NCBI RefSeq assembly: GCF_047219225.1
Contig: NZ_CP178208.1
Location: 2,914,001-2,978,000, forward strand
Length of the DNA stretch: 64,000 nucleotides
Source: IMCC45349 sp047219225
Lineage (GTDB): Bacteria > Bacteroidota > Bacteroidia > Flavobacteriales > Flavobacteriaceae
Direction of reading: 5' to 3'
Shown: positions 17,578-26,213 of the stretch, piece after piece
Layout: every line of letters begins with the position of its first letter
Numbering within the stretch: position 1 is the stretch's first letter
Translations under genes and position numbers: made by a program
Notes under the pieces: model-generated
The model's input: the letters and a program-made list of their open reading frames with translations, nothing else
The model's database searches: none
What the model was told of the DNA's origin: nothing

Positions 17578-18471
17578 TTTTCTAGGATGATAAGTGTCTA
17601 TAACATCTCTTAAATGACTTTTATCTACGTGCATGTATATTTCAGTAGTCGTAATGCTTTCATGACCTAACATTAGCTGAATAGCTCTTAAATCTGCACC
17701 GTTTTCAAGTAAATGTGTTGCAAAAGAGTGTCTAAAGGTATGTGGTGATATAGTTTTATTTATACCAGCTTTTTCGGCTAATTGTTTTACAATTGTAAAA
17801 ATCATAGCCCTCGTAAGTTGTTTACCTCTTCTGTTTAAAAATAAAGTATCGCTATATTCATCAATAATAGGAGTATGTATTCTTACTTTGTTTTTATAGA
17901 TATTGATATATTTTTGAGTTAAATTACCAATAGGTACAAAACGTTGTTTGTCACCCTTCCCAGTTACTTTAATAAATCCTTCTTCAAAAAAGAGGTCTGA
18001 GAGCTTTAAATTAATAAGTTCACTAACACGTAAGCCACAACTATATAATGTTTCTATAATGGCTCTATTGCGTTCGCCTTGTGGTTTACTTAAGTCAATA
18101 GCCGCAACAATTGTATCTATATCTTCTATAGATAGTGTATCAGGGAGTTTACGACCAATTTTGGGTGATTCTATTAAAGCCAAAGGGTTGGTTTCTCTGT
18201 AATTCTCGAAAATAAGATAGTCAAAGAAGCTTCTTAAACCAGAAATAACACGTGATTGTGACCTAGGGTTTACTGATTTAGCTATTTCATATATAAATTG
18301 TTGAACAATTGCATTGTCTATATTAATAGGTGATGTTTTTATATCATGCTCTTTTAAATAACTTATAAGTTTTTTTACATCAAGACTATAATTAGTAATT
18401 GAATTGTCTGAAAGACCTCTTTCTATTTTTAAGTAATGGCAAAAGTCTTGTAAAGCACTGTCCCAAGTCAT
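17575..18471 (-). CDS. xerD: Tyrosine recombinase XerD
   Basis: A 298-residue site-specific recombinase, expected to resolve chromosome dimers at dif. The N-terminal SAM-like core-binding domain (about 1-90) is followed by the catalytic domain. The catalytic set is present: Arg in YSCGLRVSELINL, Lys in VTGKGDKQRFVPI, HxxR in SPHTFRHSFATHLL, His in MLGHESI and the nucleophile Tyr in TTEIYMHVD. Length fits XerC/D. No att-like repeats, tRNA or cargo lie nearby, so it is a housekeeping recombinase rather than a mobile-element integrase. Confidence 0.92.
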   Translation of the reverse strand: MTWDSALQDFCHYLKIERGLSDNSITNYSLDVKKLISYLKEHDIKTSPINIDNAIVQQFIYEIAKSVNPRSQSRVISGLRSFFDYLIFENYRETNPLALIESPKIGRKLPDTLSIEDIDTIVAAIDLSKPQGERNRAIIETLYSCGLRVSELINLKLSDLFFEEGFIKVTGKGDKQRFVPIGNLTQKYINIYKNKVRIHTPIIDEYSDTLFLNRRGKQLTRAMIFTIVKQLAEKAGINKTISPHTFRHSFATHLLENGADLRAIQLMLGHESITTTEIYMHVDKSHLRDVIDTYHPRK

Positions 18472-18631
18472 AGTTGAATTCTTATCTTATTAACAATGTG
18501 TAAGTTATATATTACGCTCTATAACATACGTAAAATTGCGTATATTTGAAAGTTTTCAACAATTTATTTGGTTATTGTTAATAATTTTTATTTACTTTGA
18601 GTAAATTAATCAAAAACTAAATTTACAAATT

Positions 18632-19087
18632 ATGAAAAAATTATTGTTAGTTGCAGTTATGGCTGCGTTTACTTTTAGTGCAGGAGCTCAAGGTTTTAGT
18701 GCTAAAGCAGGATTTAATAGTCTTGATTTTGAAGGTTTTAGTGAAAGTGGATTTTACATTGGAGCTGGTTATGAATTTGAAGTAAGTGAAACGTTAGATG
18801 TAGAACCTTCTGTATTGTATAGTGCTGTAGATAATTTAAACTCTCTTTATATTCCAGTAATGTTAAAATATAACATTTCTGAAGATTTTAATTTACAAGC
18901 AGGACCTCAAGTTAACTATATATTAGAAGATATTGAAGAAGGTGAGTTTGGATTAGATATTGCTGCTGGAGCAGGATATAATATTACTGAGCAATTTTTC
19001 GTAGAAGCTAGATATGGTATTCAGGTGTCTAGAGATGTTGAAGGAGAGCTTAATACATTAACAATAGGTGTAGGATATAGATTTTAA
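18632..19087 (+). CDS. Small outer-membrane beta-barrel protein
   Basis: A 151-residue exported protein: signal peptide MKKLLLVAVMAAFTFSAGAQ, then alternating short beta strands ending in a terminal aromatic (ITIGVGYRF), the C-terminal signal for outer-membrane barrels. The size suggests an eight-stranded, OmpX/OmpW-like barrel. Function unknown. It has its own terminator, and a second barrel of similar design follows 144 bases later, so the two may be distant paralogues. Confidence 0.82.
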   Translation: MKKLLLVAVMAAFTFSAGAQGFSAKAGFNSLDFEGFSESGFYIGAGYEFEVSETLDVEPSVLYSAVDNLNSLYIPVMLKYNISEDFNLQAGPQVNYILEDIEEGEFGLDIAAGAGYNITEQFFVEARYGIQVSRDVEGELNTLTIGVGYRF

Positions 19088-19110
19088 GAAAAATTTAAAA
19101 TAAATTTAAG

Positions 19111-19138
19111 AGGGAAAAGCATTGCTTTTCCCTTTTTT
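19111..19138 (+). terminator. Intrinsic terminator after the first barrel gene
   Basis: Stem AGGGAAAAGC / GCTTTTCCCT around ATT (19111-19133), followed by a run of T's. Confidence 0.92.
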
Positions 19139-19231
19139 ATTATATGTAAAATATCTTTCTTAATACGCAAGTGTTTTCTTTCGAAAATTTGGTATTTATT
19201 TGCAGTTCAAAATTTTAAACCAAATTTTATT

Positions 19232-19780
19232 ATGAAAAAATTATTACTTACTGCTGCTATTGCAGTATTAGGATTTACAAATGTAAATGCACAAGATGAA
19301 GATAATGGAAGCGCATTATCTAAAGGAAGTATTTTAATTGAAGCTAACACTGGATTCGGTGGAGGTGGTGGTGCAGTAGGGCACTCTGCTAATACAGGAT
19401 TTGGATTAACTTCTGTTGACGGAACAACTGTTTGGTCTATTGGTGCTGAGGGTGGTTACTTTGTAATGGATGACTTAGCTATTAAATTAGGTTTAGGTTA
19501 CAATGATTTAGATGGTGCTTCATCATTTAGTTATAAATTAGGTGCTAAGTATTATGTTGCAAGTCAATTTCCTGTACAACTTGATTTAACTGGTGCATCT
19601 GGTGATGATGTTTTTGGAGATGAGTCTCCATTATGGTTAGGTCTTCAAGGTGGATATGCTTGGTTTGTTGCTGACAACGTAAGTATTGAGCCAGGTTTAA
19701 GATATAACATGTCTTTAAACGAAGATTTTACTGATGAAGGTATTTTTGAATTCCGTATTGGATTTGCTTTACACTTCTAA
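19232..19780 (+). CDS. Outer-membrane beta-barrel protein
   Basis: A 182-residue exported protein: signal peptide MKKLLLTAAIAVLGFTNVNAQ, then glycine-rich beta strands (LGLQGGYAWFVADNVSIEPG) and a C-terminal strand ending in FALHF. Size and strand pattern fit a small porin-like or OmpW/OmpX-like barrel. It is a monocistronic gene with a strong terminator right after it. The substrate, if any, is unknown. Confidence 0.83.
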   Translation: MKKLLLTAAIAVLGFTNVNAQDEDNGSALSKGSILIEANTGFGGGGGAVGHSANTGFGLTSVDGTTVWSIGAEGGYFVMDDLAIKLGLGYNDLDGASSFSYKLGAKYYVASQFPVQLDLTGASGDDVFGDESPLWLGLQGGYAWFVADNVSIEPGLRYNMSLNEDFTDEGIFEFRIGFALHF

Positions 19781-19799
19781 TAAGTAAAACATTAGATAA

Positions 19800-19830
19800 A
19801 AAAGCCGAAGCTATTGCTTCGGCTTTTTTT
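19800..19830 (+). terminator. Intrinsic terminator after the second barrel gene
   Basis: Perfect stem AAAGCCGAAGC (19801-19811) / GCTTCGGCTTT (19816-19826) with a TATT loop and a T run. It decides the aroQ start, because the longer aroQ frame would begin inside this hairpin. Confidence 0.94.
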
Positions 19831-19855
19831 ATACTATTTTTTTTACATTTACAAT

Positions 19856-20272
19856 ATGAAAAAACTAATCATTATAAATGGTCCTAACTTAAATCTTTTA
19901 GGCAAGCGCGAGCCTAATATTTATGGAAGTTTGAGTTTTACGGAGTTTTTAGATACGGTAAAAAGTAAGTATGTAAATATTGAGCTAGACTATTATCAAT
20001 CTAATATAGAAGGAGAGTTAATAGATAAACTTCAAGAGGTTGGTTTTTCTTATGATGGAATTATTTTAAATGCTGCAGCATATACGCATACATCTATAGG
20101 AATTGGAGATGTTGTGAAAGCTATAGAAACTCCAGTAATAGAGGTGCATATATCTAATACCTTTTCAAGAGAAGAATTTAGACATCAGTCGTATATTTCA
20201 CCCAATGCTAGAGGTGTTATTCTTGGTTTTGGTTTACAGAGTTATGAATTAGCAATTCAGAGTTTTATTTAA
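19856..20272 (+). CDS. aroQ: 3-dehydroquinate dehydratase, type II
   Basis: A 138-residue cytoplasmic enzyme dehydrating 3-dehydroquinate to 3-dehydroshikimate (shikimate pathway). Type II features are visible: IINGPNLNLLGKREPNIYG with the catalytic Tyr, the NAAAYTHTS motif, and EVHISNTFSREEFRHQSY with the catalytic His. The frame extends upstream to 19814, but that start lies in the preceding terminator and would add a non-homologous hydrophobic tail, so the ATG at 19856 is used. It is followed by its own terminator. Confidence 0.93.
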   Translation: MKKLIIINGPNLNLLGKREPNIYGSLSFTEFLDTVKSKYVNIELDYYQSNIEGELIDKLQEVGFSYDGIILNAAAYTHTSIGIGDVVKAIETPVIEVHISNTFSREEFRHQSYISPNARGVILGFGLQSYELAIQSFI

Positions 20273-20300
20273 AGCTAACCTAACCATATTATATAAAAAT

Positions 20301-20330
20301 AAAAAGCTCCAGATTTTCTGGAGCTTTTTT
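20301..20330 (+). terminator. Intrinsic terminator after aroQ
   Basis: Stem AAAAAGCTCCAGA (20301-20313) / TCTGGAGCTTTTT (20317-20329) with a three-base loop. The near-symmetry and flanking A/T runs mean it may also act on the convergent lpdA transcript. Confidence 0.92.
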
Positions 20331-20370
20331 ATATTAATACTTCTTAGAATGAAGTCAAATAATTATTAAT

Positions 20371-21747
20371 TTAGATATGAATTACTTCATCATATGCAGC
20401 AGCAACGGCTTCCATAACAGCTTCACTCATTGTTGGGTGAGGGTGAACCGCTTTTAGTACTTCGTGTCCAGTAGTTTCTAATTTACGTCCTAGTACAGCT
20501 TCAGCAATCATGTCTGTAACTCCAGCACCAATCATATGACAGCCTAACCATTCACCATATTTAGCATCAAAAATTACTTTTACAAATCCATCTTTATTTC
20601 CTCCAGCACTGGCTTTACCAGAAGCAGAGAATGGGAATTTACCAACTTTAATGTCTAAACCTTGTTCTTTTGCTTGTGCTTCAGTTAATCCAACACTTGC
20701 TATTTCTGGAGTACAATATGTACATCCAGGAATGTTTCCGTAATCTAAAGCTTCAACATGTTGTCCAGCAATTTTTTCAACACATAAAATTCCTTCAGCC
20801 GATGCTACGTGAGCCAATGCTTGACCAGGTGTAATATCTCCAATTGCGTAGTATCCTGGAATATTTGTTTGATAAAAATCATTTACTAATATTTTATCTC
20901 TATCAGTTACAATACCAACATCTTCTAAACCAATGTTTTCAATGTTAGTTTTAATACCAACAGCAGATAATACAATATCAGCTTCAAGAATTTCTTCTCC
21001 TTTTTTAGTTTTTACTGTTGCTTTTACGCCTTCTCCAGATGTGTCAACAGAAGTAACTTCTGCAGAAGTCATAATTTTCATTCCACTTTTCTTAAAAGAG
21101 CGTTCTAGTTGTTTTGATACATCTGCATCTTCAACAGGAACAATTTTTGGCATATATTCAACAATTGTTACTTCTGTACCCATAGAGTTGTAGAAGTATG
21201 CAAATTCAACACCAATAGCACCAGAACCAACAATAATCATCTTTTTTGGTTGCTCTTTAAGTGTTAAAGCTTCTCTATATCCAATTACTTTTTTACCATC
21301 TTGAGGTAAGCTTGGTAACTCACGAGAACGTGCTCCAGTTGCTATAATGATGTGATCAGCACTATATTCAGTTCCGTCAACATCTATTTTTTTTCCTGGT
21401 TTTACTTTTCCATAACCATTAATAACATCTACTTTGTTCTTTTTCAATAAGAATTGAACACCTTTACTCATGCCATCAGCAACATTTCTACTGCGTTTTA
21501 CAACAGCATCAAAGTCTTTGTCTGCATCTTTAACAGAAAGACCATAATCTTCAGCATGCTTTAAGTATTCAAATACTTGAGCAGATTTTAATAAGGCTTT
21601 AGTTGGAATACAACCCCAATTTAAACAAACACCACCAAGGTTTTCTTTTTCAACAACTGCTGTTTTAAATCCTAATTGTGACGCTCTAATGGCTGTAACG
21701 TAACCTCCAGGGCCACTTCCTAGAACAATAATATCGTATTTACTCAT
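20371..21747 (-). CDS. lpdA: Dihydrolipoyl dehydrogenase (E3)
   Basis: A 458-residue FAD-dependent disulfide oxidoreductase that reoxidises the lipoyl groups of 2-oxo acid dehydrogenase and glycine cleavage complexes. Visible are the FAD Rossmann motif VLGSGPGGYVTAIRA, the redox disulfide in GGVCLNWGCIPTK, the NAD Rossmann motif IVGSGAIGVEFAYF, the ATGARSRELP and AIGDITPGQALAHVA segments, and the C-terminal His-Glu pair in HPHPTMSEAVMEA. No E1/E2 genes are adjacent. A perfect -7 box lies about 32 bases upstream. Confidence 0.94.
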   Translation of the reverse strand: MSKYDIIVLGSGPGGYVTAIRASQLGFKTAVVEKENLGGVCLNWGCIPTKALLKSAQVFEYLKHAEDYGLSVKDADKDFDAVVKRSRNVADGMSKGVQFLLKKNKVDVINGYGKVKPGKKIDVDGTEYSADHIIIATGARSRELPSLPQDGKKVIGYREALTLKEQPKKMIIVGSGAIGVEFAYFYNSMGTEVTIVEYMPKIVPVEDADVSKQLERSFKKSGMKIMTSAEVTSVDTSGEGVKATVKTKKGEEILEADIVLSAVGIKTNIENIGLEDVGIVTDRDKILVNDFYQTNIPGYYAIGDITPGQALAHVASAEGILCVEKIAGQHVEALDYGNIPGCTYCTPEIASVGLTEAQAKEQGLDIKVGKFPFSASGKASAGGNKDGFVKVIFDAKYGEWLGCHMIGAGVTDMIAEAVLGRKLETTGHEVLKAVHPHPTMSEAVMEAVAAAYDEVIHI

Positions 21748-21778
21748 GAGAATAATTTTAAATCTTAATTTGAAGCGA

Positions 21779-21786
21779 CAAATTTA
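21779..21786 (-). promoter_or_regulatory. Promoter -7 box for lpdA
   Basis: Reads TAAATTTG on the minus strand (perfect TAnnTTTG), 31 bases upstream of the lpdA start codon. Confidence 0.5.
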
Positions 21787-21804
21787 CGAAACCTAACTGT
21801 AATA

Positions 21805-22359
21805 TTAAAGGTCTTCAGTAAAATGTCTTCTTCCTTTTGTTTTAGAAAATTTTTCTTGATTGTAAGTGGTTGATTTACCTTTAGGTATGGACAAAGATTC
21901 CCATTTTTCATCTTCTAGCATTTTACCTAAAAAAACGATCTGACCAATATGGTAAGAATAGTGGGTTAGTTGTCTGTTTATTGCTTCTGTAACTGAATGC
22001 CCTTGGTTTCTTATATAAATAATTTTTTCCAAGTCACTATAATTAAGAGGTGTTATAGCGTTAAAAAGACATTGCCAACCTTTTTCCCAAGCGTTTAAAA
22101 GTTCTTTTTTGTTTTTATAAGTATCAAGAAACTCTTCGTCACGATATCTCCATTTTTTTTCTCCATCTTCAGTTAAAAAGTTTGTCCATCTAGATAGCAT
22201 ATTACCAACAAGATGTTTAACTATAATAGAAATACTATTAGACTCTTTATTGTAACGCCAATGAATTTGCTCATCGTCTAATTGATCGATTGTTTTTTCT
22301 CCAAGTAATTTATAATACTGAAACTGTTTTAGTGTACTTGTTAAGTATGAATTTTTCAT
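21805..22359 (-). CDS. DinB-like / DUF1572 family protein
   Basis: A 184-residue soluble protein predicted to form a four-helix bundle of the DinB/YfiT type. The three metal-site histidines can be matched in IIVKHLVGNM, LTHYSYHIGQIVFLGKML. The closing segment with SIPKGKSTTYN is typical of DUF1572 proteins in Bacteroidota. Relatives include thiol-S-transferases using bacillithiol or mycothiol; the substrate here is unknown. No partner gene is evident. Confidence 0.75.
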   Translation of the reverse strand: MKNSYLTSTLKQFQYYKLLGEKTIDQLDDEQIHWRYNKESNSISIIVKHLVGNMLSRWTNFLTEDGEKKWRYRDEEFLDTYKNKKELLNAWEKGWQCLFNAITPLNYSDLEKIIYIRNQGHSVTEAINRQLTHYSYHIGQIVFLGKMLEDEKWESLSIPKGKSTTYNQEKFSKTKGRRHFTEDL

Positions 22360-22432
22360 ACTCTAAATATAATGTTATTAAGTAAAGAGTGTTTGTGCTA
22401 TTGATAACTATAATTTATAGTTTGATAGCTCA

Positions 22433-22921
22433 CTAACTTTTCTTTTTAGGAATAAAAGTTAGAGCAGCACCATTAATACAATGTCTTTTTCCAGTAGTAT
22501 TTCTTGGACCATCGTTAAATACATGCCCTAAATGTCCACCGCAAGTTGCGCAATGTTCTTCTGTACGTGCAACGCCTATATTGTAATCTACAGAAAAGGC
22601 AACATTTCCTTTAATTTCTCTATCAAAACTTGGCCATCCACTACCAGAATCAAATTTATGCTCACTTTTAAATAAAGGTGTTTGGCAAGCAGCACAAACA
22701 TAGGTTCCTTCTTCGTAATTCTTATTTAATGGACTCGTAAATGGTCTTTCCGTTCCTGCTTCTCTAAGTACATAATATTGTAAATCGGTTAATTGAGATT
22801 TCCATTCAGCTTTTGTTTTAGAAATCTTAAAGACTTTTGGACTTTCTTCTTTGTTTTTTTGTGCATTAATATTACAGCTAAAGTAAAACACACATAAACA
22901 TATCATTAATACTTTTTTCAT
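22433..22921 (-). CDS. msrB: Peptide-methionine (R)-S-oxide reductase MsrB, exported
   Basis: A 162-residue enzyme reducing methionine-R-sulfoxide in proteins. Zinc-site pairs CAAC and CATC, the GSGWPSFDREI segment, the LGHVF strand and the catalytic cysteine in RHCINGAALTF are present. The first 20 residues (MKKVLMICLCVFYFSCNINAQ) form a signal peptide with a possible lipobox (YFSC), so this copy should act in the periplasm on oxidised envelope proteins. It is divergently transcribed from an M48 peptidase gene, with an inverted-repeat operator candidate between them. Confidence 0.92.
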   Translation of the reverse strand: MKKVLMICLCVFYFSCNINAQKNKEESPKVFKISKTKAEWKSQLTDLQYYVLREAGTERPFTSPLNKNYEEGTYVCAACQTPLFKSEHKFDSGSGWPSFDREIKGNVAFSVDYNIGVARTEEHCATCGGHLGHVFNDGPRNTTGKRHCINGAALTFIPKKKS

Positions 22922-23024
22922 AGGATTTTTTATTATAGCGTTTTTGATGTGGTCGTTTTGATTTTTAGTTAATTACAAAAGCTATTTATTTTTTAAATAA
23001 ATTGTGACCTCTAAAAAAAAATGG

Positions 23025-23046
23025 TGTCTTACTAAATAGTAAGATA
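23025..23046. promoter_or_regulatory. Inverted-repeat operator candidate in the msrB / M48 peptidase divergent region
   Basis: Perfect 7-bp arms CTTACTA (23028-23034) and TAGTAAG (23037-23043) flank AA; symmetry extends outward with one mismatch (TGT on the left, ATA on the right). Similar sequences occur upstream of rocD and of the secreted gene at 63732. The regulator is unknown. Confidence 0.45.
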
Positions 23047-23086
23047 CGTTTTTGTATTTTTATACTAATCAAAATAATCATTAACC

Positions 23087-23911
23087 ATGAACATAAAGAA
23101 TAAATTAATAGCACTTAGTACAGTATTACTGTTTTTGTCTTGTGCTACAAATCCTTTCACAGGAAAGAAGACAATGGCATTAGTGTCTAACGCTCAATTG
23201 TTTCCAACTGCATTTGCACAATATGATCAGTTTTTGAGCGAAAATAAAGTAGTTAAAGGAACAGCTGATGCAGAAATGATTACTAGAGTTGGACAGCGAA
23301 TAGCAGTAGCAGCAGAACGTTATTTAAATGCAAATGGTTATGAAGGTTATTTAAAAGATTACCAATGGGAATATAATTTAGTAAATGATAAGACTGTAAA
23401 TGCTTGGTGTATGCCAGGAGGTAAGATTGTTTTTTATACTGGAATTTTACCAATAGCAGATGGTGAAACTGGTGTCGCTGCAATTATGGGACATGAAGTT
23501 GCTCACGCTTTAGCAAATCATGGCCAACAACGTATGAGTGCTGGTATGTTACAGCAAGTTGGGGCTGTTGGAGTTGCTGTAGCTACAGGTAATCAAAGTA
23601 GTGAAGAACAGGCAATGTGGATGCAAGCTTATGGAGCAGCATCTACAGTAGGAGGAATGCTTCCTTTTAGTAGAGCTCATGAAACAGAGGCTGATAAAAT
23701 AGGTGTTTATTTAATGGCAATTGCTGGCTATAATCCTGATGAAGCTGCCGAATTATGGAAGCGTATGAAAGCTAATAGTGGAGGACAAGCACCACCAGAG
23801 TTTATGAGCACACACCCTTCTAATGATTCAAGAATAGAAAACTTAACTAAGTTAGCACCTAAAGCTAAGGAAGAAGCAAAAAAGTTTGGAGTTACATCGT
23901 TTAGAGAGTAA
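23087..23911 (+). CDS. M48 family metallopeptidase, lipoprotein
   Basis: A 274-residue envelope zinc protease of the BepA/LoiP-like M48 group. The signal peptide ends in a lipobox (LLFLSC). The HEXXH motif is visible in MGHEVAHALANHG and the third ligand region in SRAHETEADKIGVYLMA. The conserved FTGKKTMALVSNAQ N-terminal segment and the STHPSNDSRIENL ending are typical. Such proteases handle misfolded outer-membrane proteins. The stand-alone gene ends in a terminator, with a palindromic operator candidate upstream. Confidence 0.9.
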   Translation: MNIKNKLIALSTVLLFLSCATNPFTGKKTMALVSNAQLFPTAFAQYDQFLSENKVVKGTADAEMITRVGQRIAVAAERYLNANGYEGYLKDYQWEYNLVNDKTVNAWCMPGGKIVFYTGILPIADGETGVAAIMGHEVAHALANHGQQRMSAGMLQQVGAVGVAVATGNQSSEEQAMWMQAYGAASTVGGMLPFSRAHETEADKIGVYLMAIAGYNPDEAAELWKRMKANSGGQAPPEFMSTHPSNDSRIENLTKLAPKAKEEAKKFGVTSFRE

Positions 23912-23947
23912 TTTAACTTTGGATTAAAGAATAAATGTTTACTTTAG

Positions 23948-23977
23948 AAGCTGCTCAAAAAAATGAGCAGCTTTTTT
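23948..23977 (+). terminator. Intrinsic terminator after the M48 peptidase gene
   Basis: Stem AAGCTGCTCA (23948-23957) / TGAGCAGCTT (23964-23973) with an A-rich loop and T's after it. The transporter frame extends back to 23963, but that start falls in this stem. Confidence 0.9.
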
Positions 23978-23980
23978 ATT

Positions 23981-25297
23981 ATGGCAGTATTAGAAAGAGG
24001 AAGTAAAAAACTTACCAATGCTTGGGCGTTTTACGATTGGGCAAATTCAGTATATTCATTAGTAATTAGTACAGCAGTATTTCCTATTTATTATAGTAGT
24101 TTAACAGATTCATTTGATAAGATTGATGATAAAATATCTTTTTTAGGTACGTTATGGGATCCAACAACATTGTATGATTATACATTGTCGTTCTCATTTT
24201 TAATAGTTGCTTTTATCTCTCCAATATTATCTGGTATTGCAGATTACACAGGAAATAAGCTTAAGTTTTTAAAGTTCTTTTGTTTACTTGGGTCATTGTC
24301 GGTAATGAGTTTGTTTTTCTTTACAGGACAAGATACACTTTGGGTAGCTCTAACTTTTACTGTTACAGCTAGTATAGGGTTTTGGGGAAGTATAGTGTTT
24401 TATAATGCTTATTTACCTGAAGTGGCATTTCCTGAACAGCAAGATAATGTGAGCGCTAAAGGATTTATTTTTGGTTATACTGGTTCTATTATTTTATTAT
24501 TATTTAGTTTGATAATGGTAGAAAAACCAGAGTTGTTTGGAATTGAAGACCCAGCATTAGCACCAAGAATTACATTTTTATTAGTTGGTATTTGGTGGTT
24601 AGGATTTGCTCAAGTTACATATCGTAAATTACCAAACAATGTATTTAATAGAAAGCCGGAAAAAGATTTTATTTGGAAGGGTTTTAGAGAATTGAAAAAA
24701 GTAGCTAGTGAATTGTCTCATCATCCTGAACTGAAAATATTTTTAATTTCTTTTTTCTTTTTTAGTGTAGGAGTACAAACCATTGTTTTGATGGCTGGAA
24801 TTTTTGGAAGTAAGGAATTGGGCTTGCCAACAACAAATCTTATTATGACAATTTTATTAGTTCAAATTGTAGCCATAGTTGGTGCATTTGTTTTTTCAAG
24901 ACTATCTAATAAAATAGGGAATCTTAAAGCATTAAAACTAACATTGGCAATTTGGGGAATTGTTTGTTTTGTTGCTTTTATGTTAGATAAAACACAAGAG
25001 AATATAGATATTTACTTTTATACTTTAGGAGGTTTATTAGGCTTTGTTTTAGGAGCTACTCAATCTTTATCACGTTCTACATATTCTAAATTATTACCAG
25101 AAACGCATGATCATGCTACTTATTTTAGTTTTTATGATGTAACTGAGAAGATAGCAATTGTTCTTGGAATGTTTGTGTTTGGATTGCTTATTTCTTTAAC
25201 AGGTTCAATGCAATGGTCTGTATTGTGTTTAGCAATCTTTTTTGTAGTTGCATTACTTGTGTTAAGTAAAATGAAAGCAACCAAATATGTAAAATAA
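23981..25297 (+). CDS. MFS transporter, UMF1 (Atg22-like) family
   Basis: A 438-residue inner-membrane protein with 12 predicted helices. The N-terminal WAFYDWANSVYSLVISTAVFP motif (shown in part) is the UMF1/Atg22 hallmark and is followed by the first helix; the cytosolic loop falls near the centre. Atg22 exports amino acids from the yeast vacuole, but the bacterial substrate is unknown. The start is set at the ATG of MAVLERGSKK, because an upstream in-frame ATG lies inside the preceding terminator. The ATG is four bases after the terminator T run, so the promoter must be embedded in or before the hairpin, or there is read-through. Confidence 0.87.
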   Translation: MAVLERGSKKLTNAWAFYDWANSVYSLVISTAVFPIYYSSLTDSFDKIDDKISFLGTLWDPTTLYDYTLSFSFLIVAFISPILSGIADYTGNKLKFLKFFCLLGSLSVMSLFFFTGQDTLWVALTFTVTASIGFWGSIVFYNAYLPEVAFPEQQDNVSAKGFIFGYTGSIILLLFSLIMVEKPELFGIEDPALAPRITFLLVGIWWLGFAQVTYRKLPNNVFNRKPEKDFIWKGFRELKKVASELSHHPELKIFLISFFFFSVGVQTIVLMAGIFGSKELGLPTTNLIMTILLVQIVAIVGAFVFSRLSNKIGNLKALKLTLAIWGIVCFVAFMLDKTQENIDIYFYTLGGLLGFVLGATQSLSRSTYSKLLPETHDHATYFSFYDVTEKIAIVLGMFVFGLLISLTGSMQWSVLCLAIFFVVALLVLSKMKATKYVK

Positions 25298-25302
25298 TTT
25301 AT

Positions 25303-25310
25303 TATGTTTG
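25303..25310 (+). promoter_or_regulatory. Promoter -7 box for the lipoprotein gene at 25336
   Basis: TATGTTTG, a perfect TAnnTTTG box, 25 bases upstream of the ATG and just after the transporter stop codon; it gives the lipoprotein its own promoter. Confidence 0.5.
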
Positions 25311-25335
25311 TGGAACAATTTAAATCCAAACTATT

Positions 25336-26148
25336 ATGAGAAAAATCGGAATGTTATTATCATGTTTTATTTTATTATCAGCTTTTACTTGCGATAATGA
25401 ACCTTTAGAAGGTGATTTTGATAATACAAATGGAGGTAATAATAATGTTATAGGTGATCCAGGAGGAGAGACTACAGGTGATTATTGGCCAATGGCTATT
25501 GGAAATATTTGGACGTATAGTGTAGTAGAAGATGGTGTAACACAAGATAATTCTATTATGGATATTGTGCAAACTGAAACTATTAGTAATAATTTATATT
25601 ATCAATATGATACATTTTTTGGAGATGTTACAGCAACAGACGGAACAGGATTTGAAGGTTTGTCTGTAAATGTATATTCTAGAAAAAATGGTGGTGATTA
25701 CGTAATAAAAGTAGGAGAGTTAACTGCTGATTTATTAGGACTTTATCAAATTACTCAAGAAGGTTATGAATATATTATTTTAAAAGATTATTTAGATATA
25801 GGAGGAACTTGGTCGCACACAATGTCAGTTGAAACTTCTTTTGAGGTATCTATCCCAGGTGGTGAAGCATTGCCAACAACAGTAAGTAATTACGATATGC
25901 AATTTGAAATTTTAGACAAAGACTTAACAATTGAAGTTCAAGGTGAAACTTATGATTCTGTAATTAAAGTTCGTCAAATATTTAATGTAACTGTTCAAGG
26001 AGACCCTAGTGCAGGTTCACAGTCTAATTATATTTATTACTTCGCTAAAGATGTAGGAGTGGTTAAAGTAGATGGTACAATTAATGATTTAGATGATGGA
26101 ATAACAAGTAACTCGGTACAAGAGCTTATTTCATATTCTTTAAATTAA
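25336..26148 (+). CDS. Secreted protein or lipoprotein of unknown function
   Basis: A 270-residue exported protein. The signal peptide MRKIGMLLSCFILLSAFTC ends in a cysteine that could be lipidated, although the lipobox (AFTC) is not canonical. The mature protein starts with an Asn/Gly/Asp-rich linker (DNTNGGNNNVIGDPGGETTG), then a beta-rich domain opening with YWPMAIGNIWTYSV, a start seen in many Bacteroidota lipoproteins of unknown role. No enzyme motif seen. A terminator follows. Confidence 0.7.
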   Translation: MRKIGMLLSCFILLSAFTCDNEPLEGDFDNTNGGNNNVIGDPGGETTGDYWPMAIGNIWTYSVVEDGVTQDNSIMDIVQTETISNNLYYQYDTFFGDVTATDGTGFEGLSVNVYSRKNGGDYVIKVGELTADLLGLYQITQEGYEYIILKDYLDIGGTWSHTMSVETSFEVSIPGGEALPTTVSNYDMQFEILDKDLTIEVQGETYDSVIKVRQIFNVTVQGDPSAGSQSNYIYYFAKDVGVVKVDGTINDLDDGITSNSVQELISYSLN

Positions 26149-26162
26149 GAATTATTCGATAT

Positions 26163-26195
26163 AAAAAAAGCCACTCAATTTTGAGTGGCTTTTTC
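26163..26195 (+). terminator. Intrinsic terminator after the lipoprotein gene
   Basis: Stem AAAAGCCACTCAA (26166-26178) / TTGAGTGGCTTTT (26181-26193) with T's after it; likely bidirectional, as the convergent head-GIN gene ends at 26214. Confidence 0.92.
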
Positions 26196-26213
26196 TATAT
26201 CAATTTTATAATC

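Noticed and set aside
17575..18471. Tyrosine recombinase considered as the integrase of a mobile element
   Set aside because: It has the XerD length and motifs, no flanking direct repeats, tRNA or cargo, and lies among core genes.
19814..19855. Upstream start for aroQ adding 14 residues
   Set aside because: The start lies inside the preceding terminator hairpin and adds a hydrophobic tail not seen in the family.
23963..23980. Upstream start for the UMF1 transporter
   Set aside because: It lies in the terminator stem of the M48 gene; the ATG at 23981 gives the usual N-terminus.
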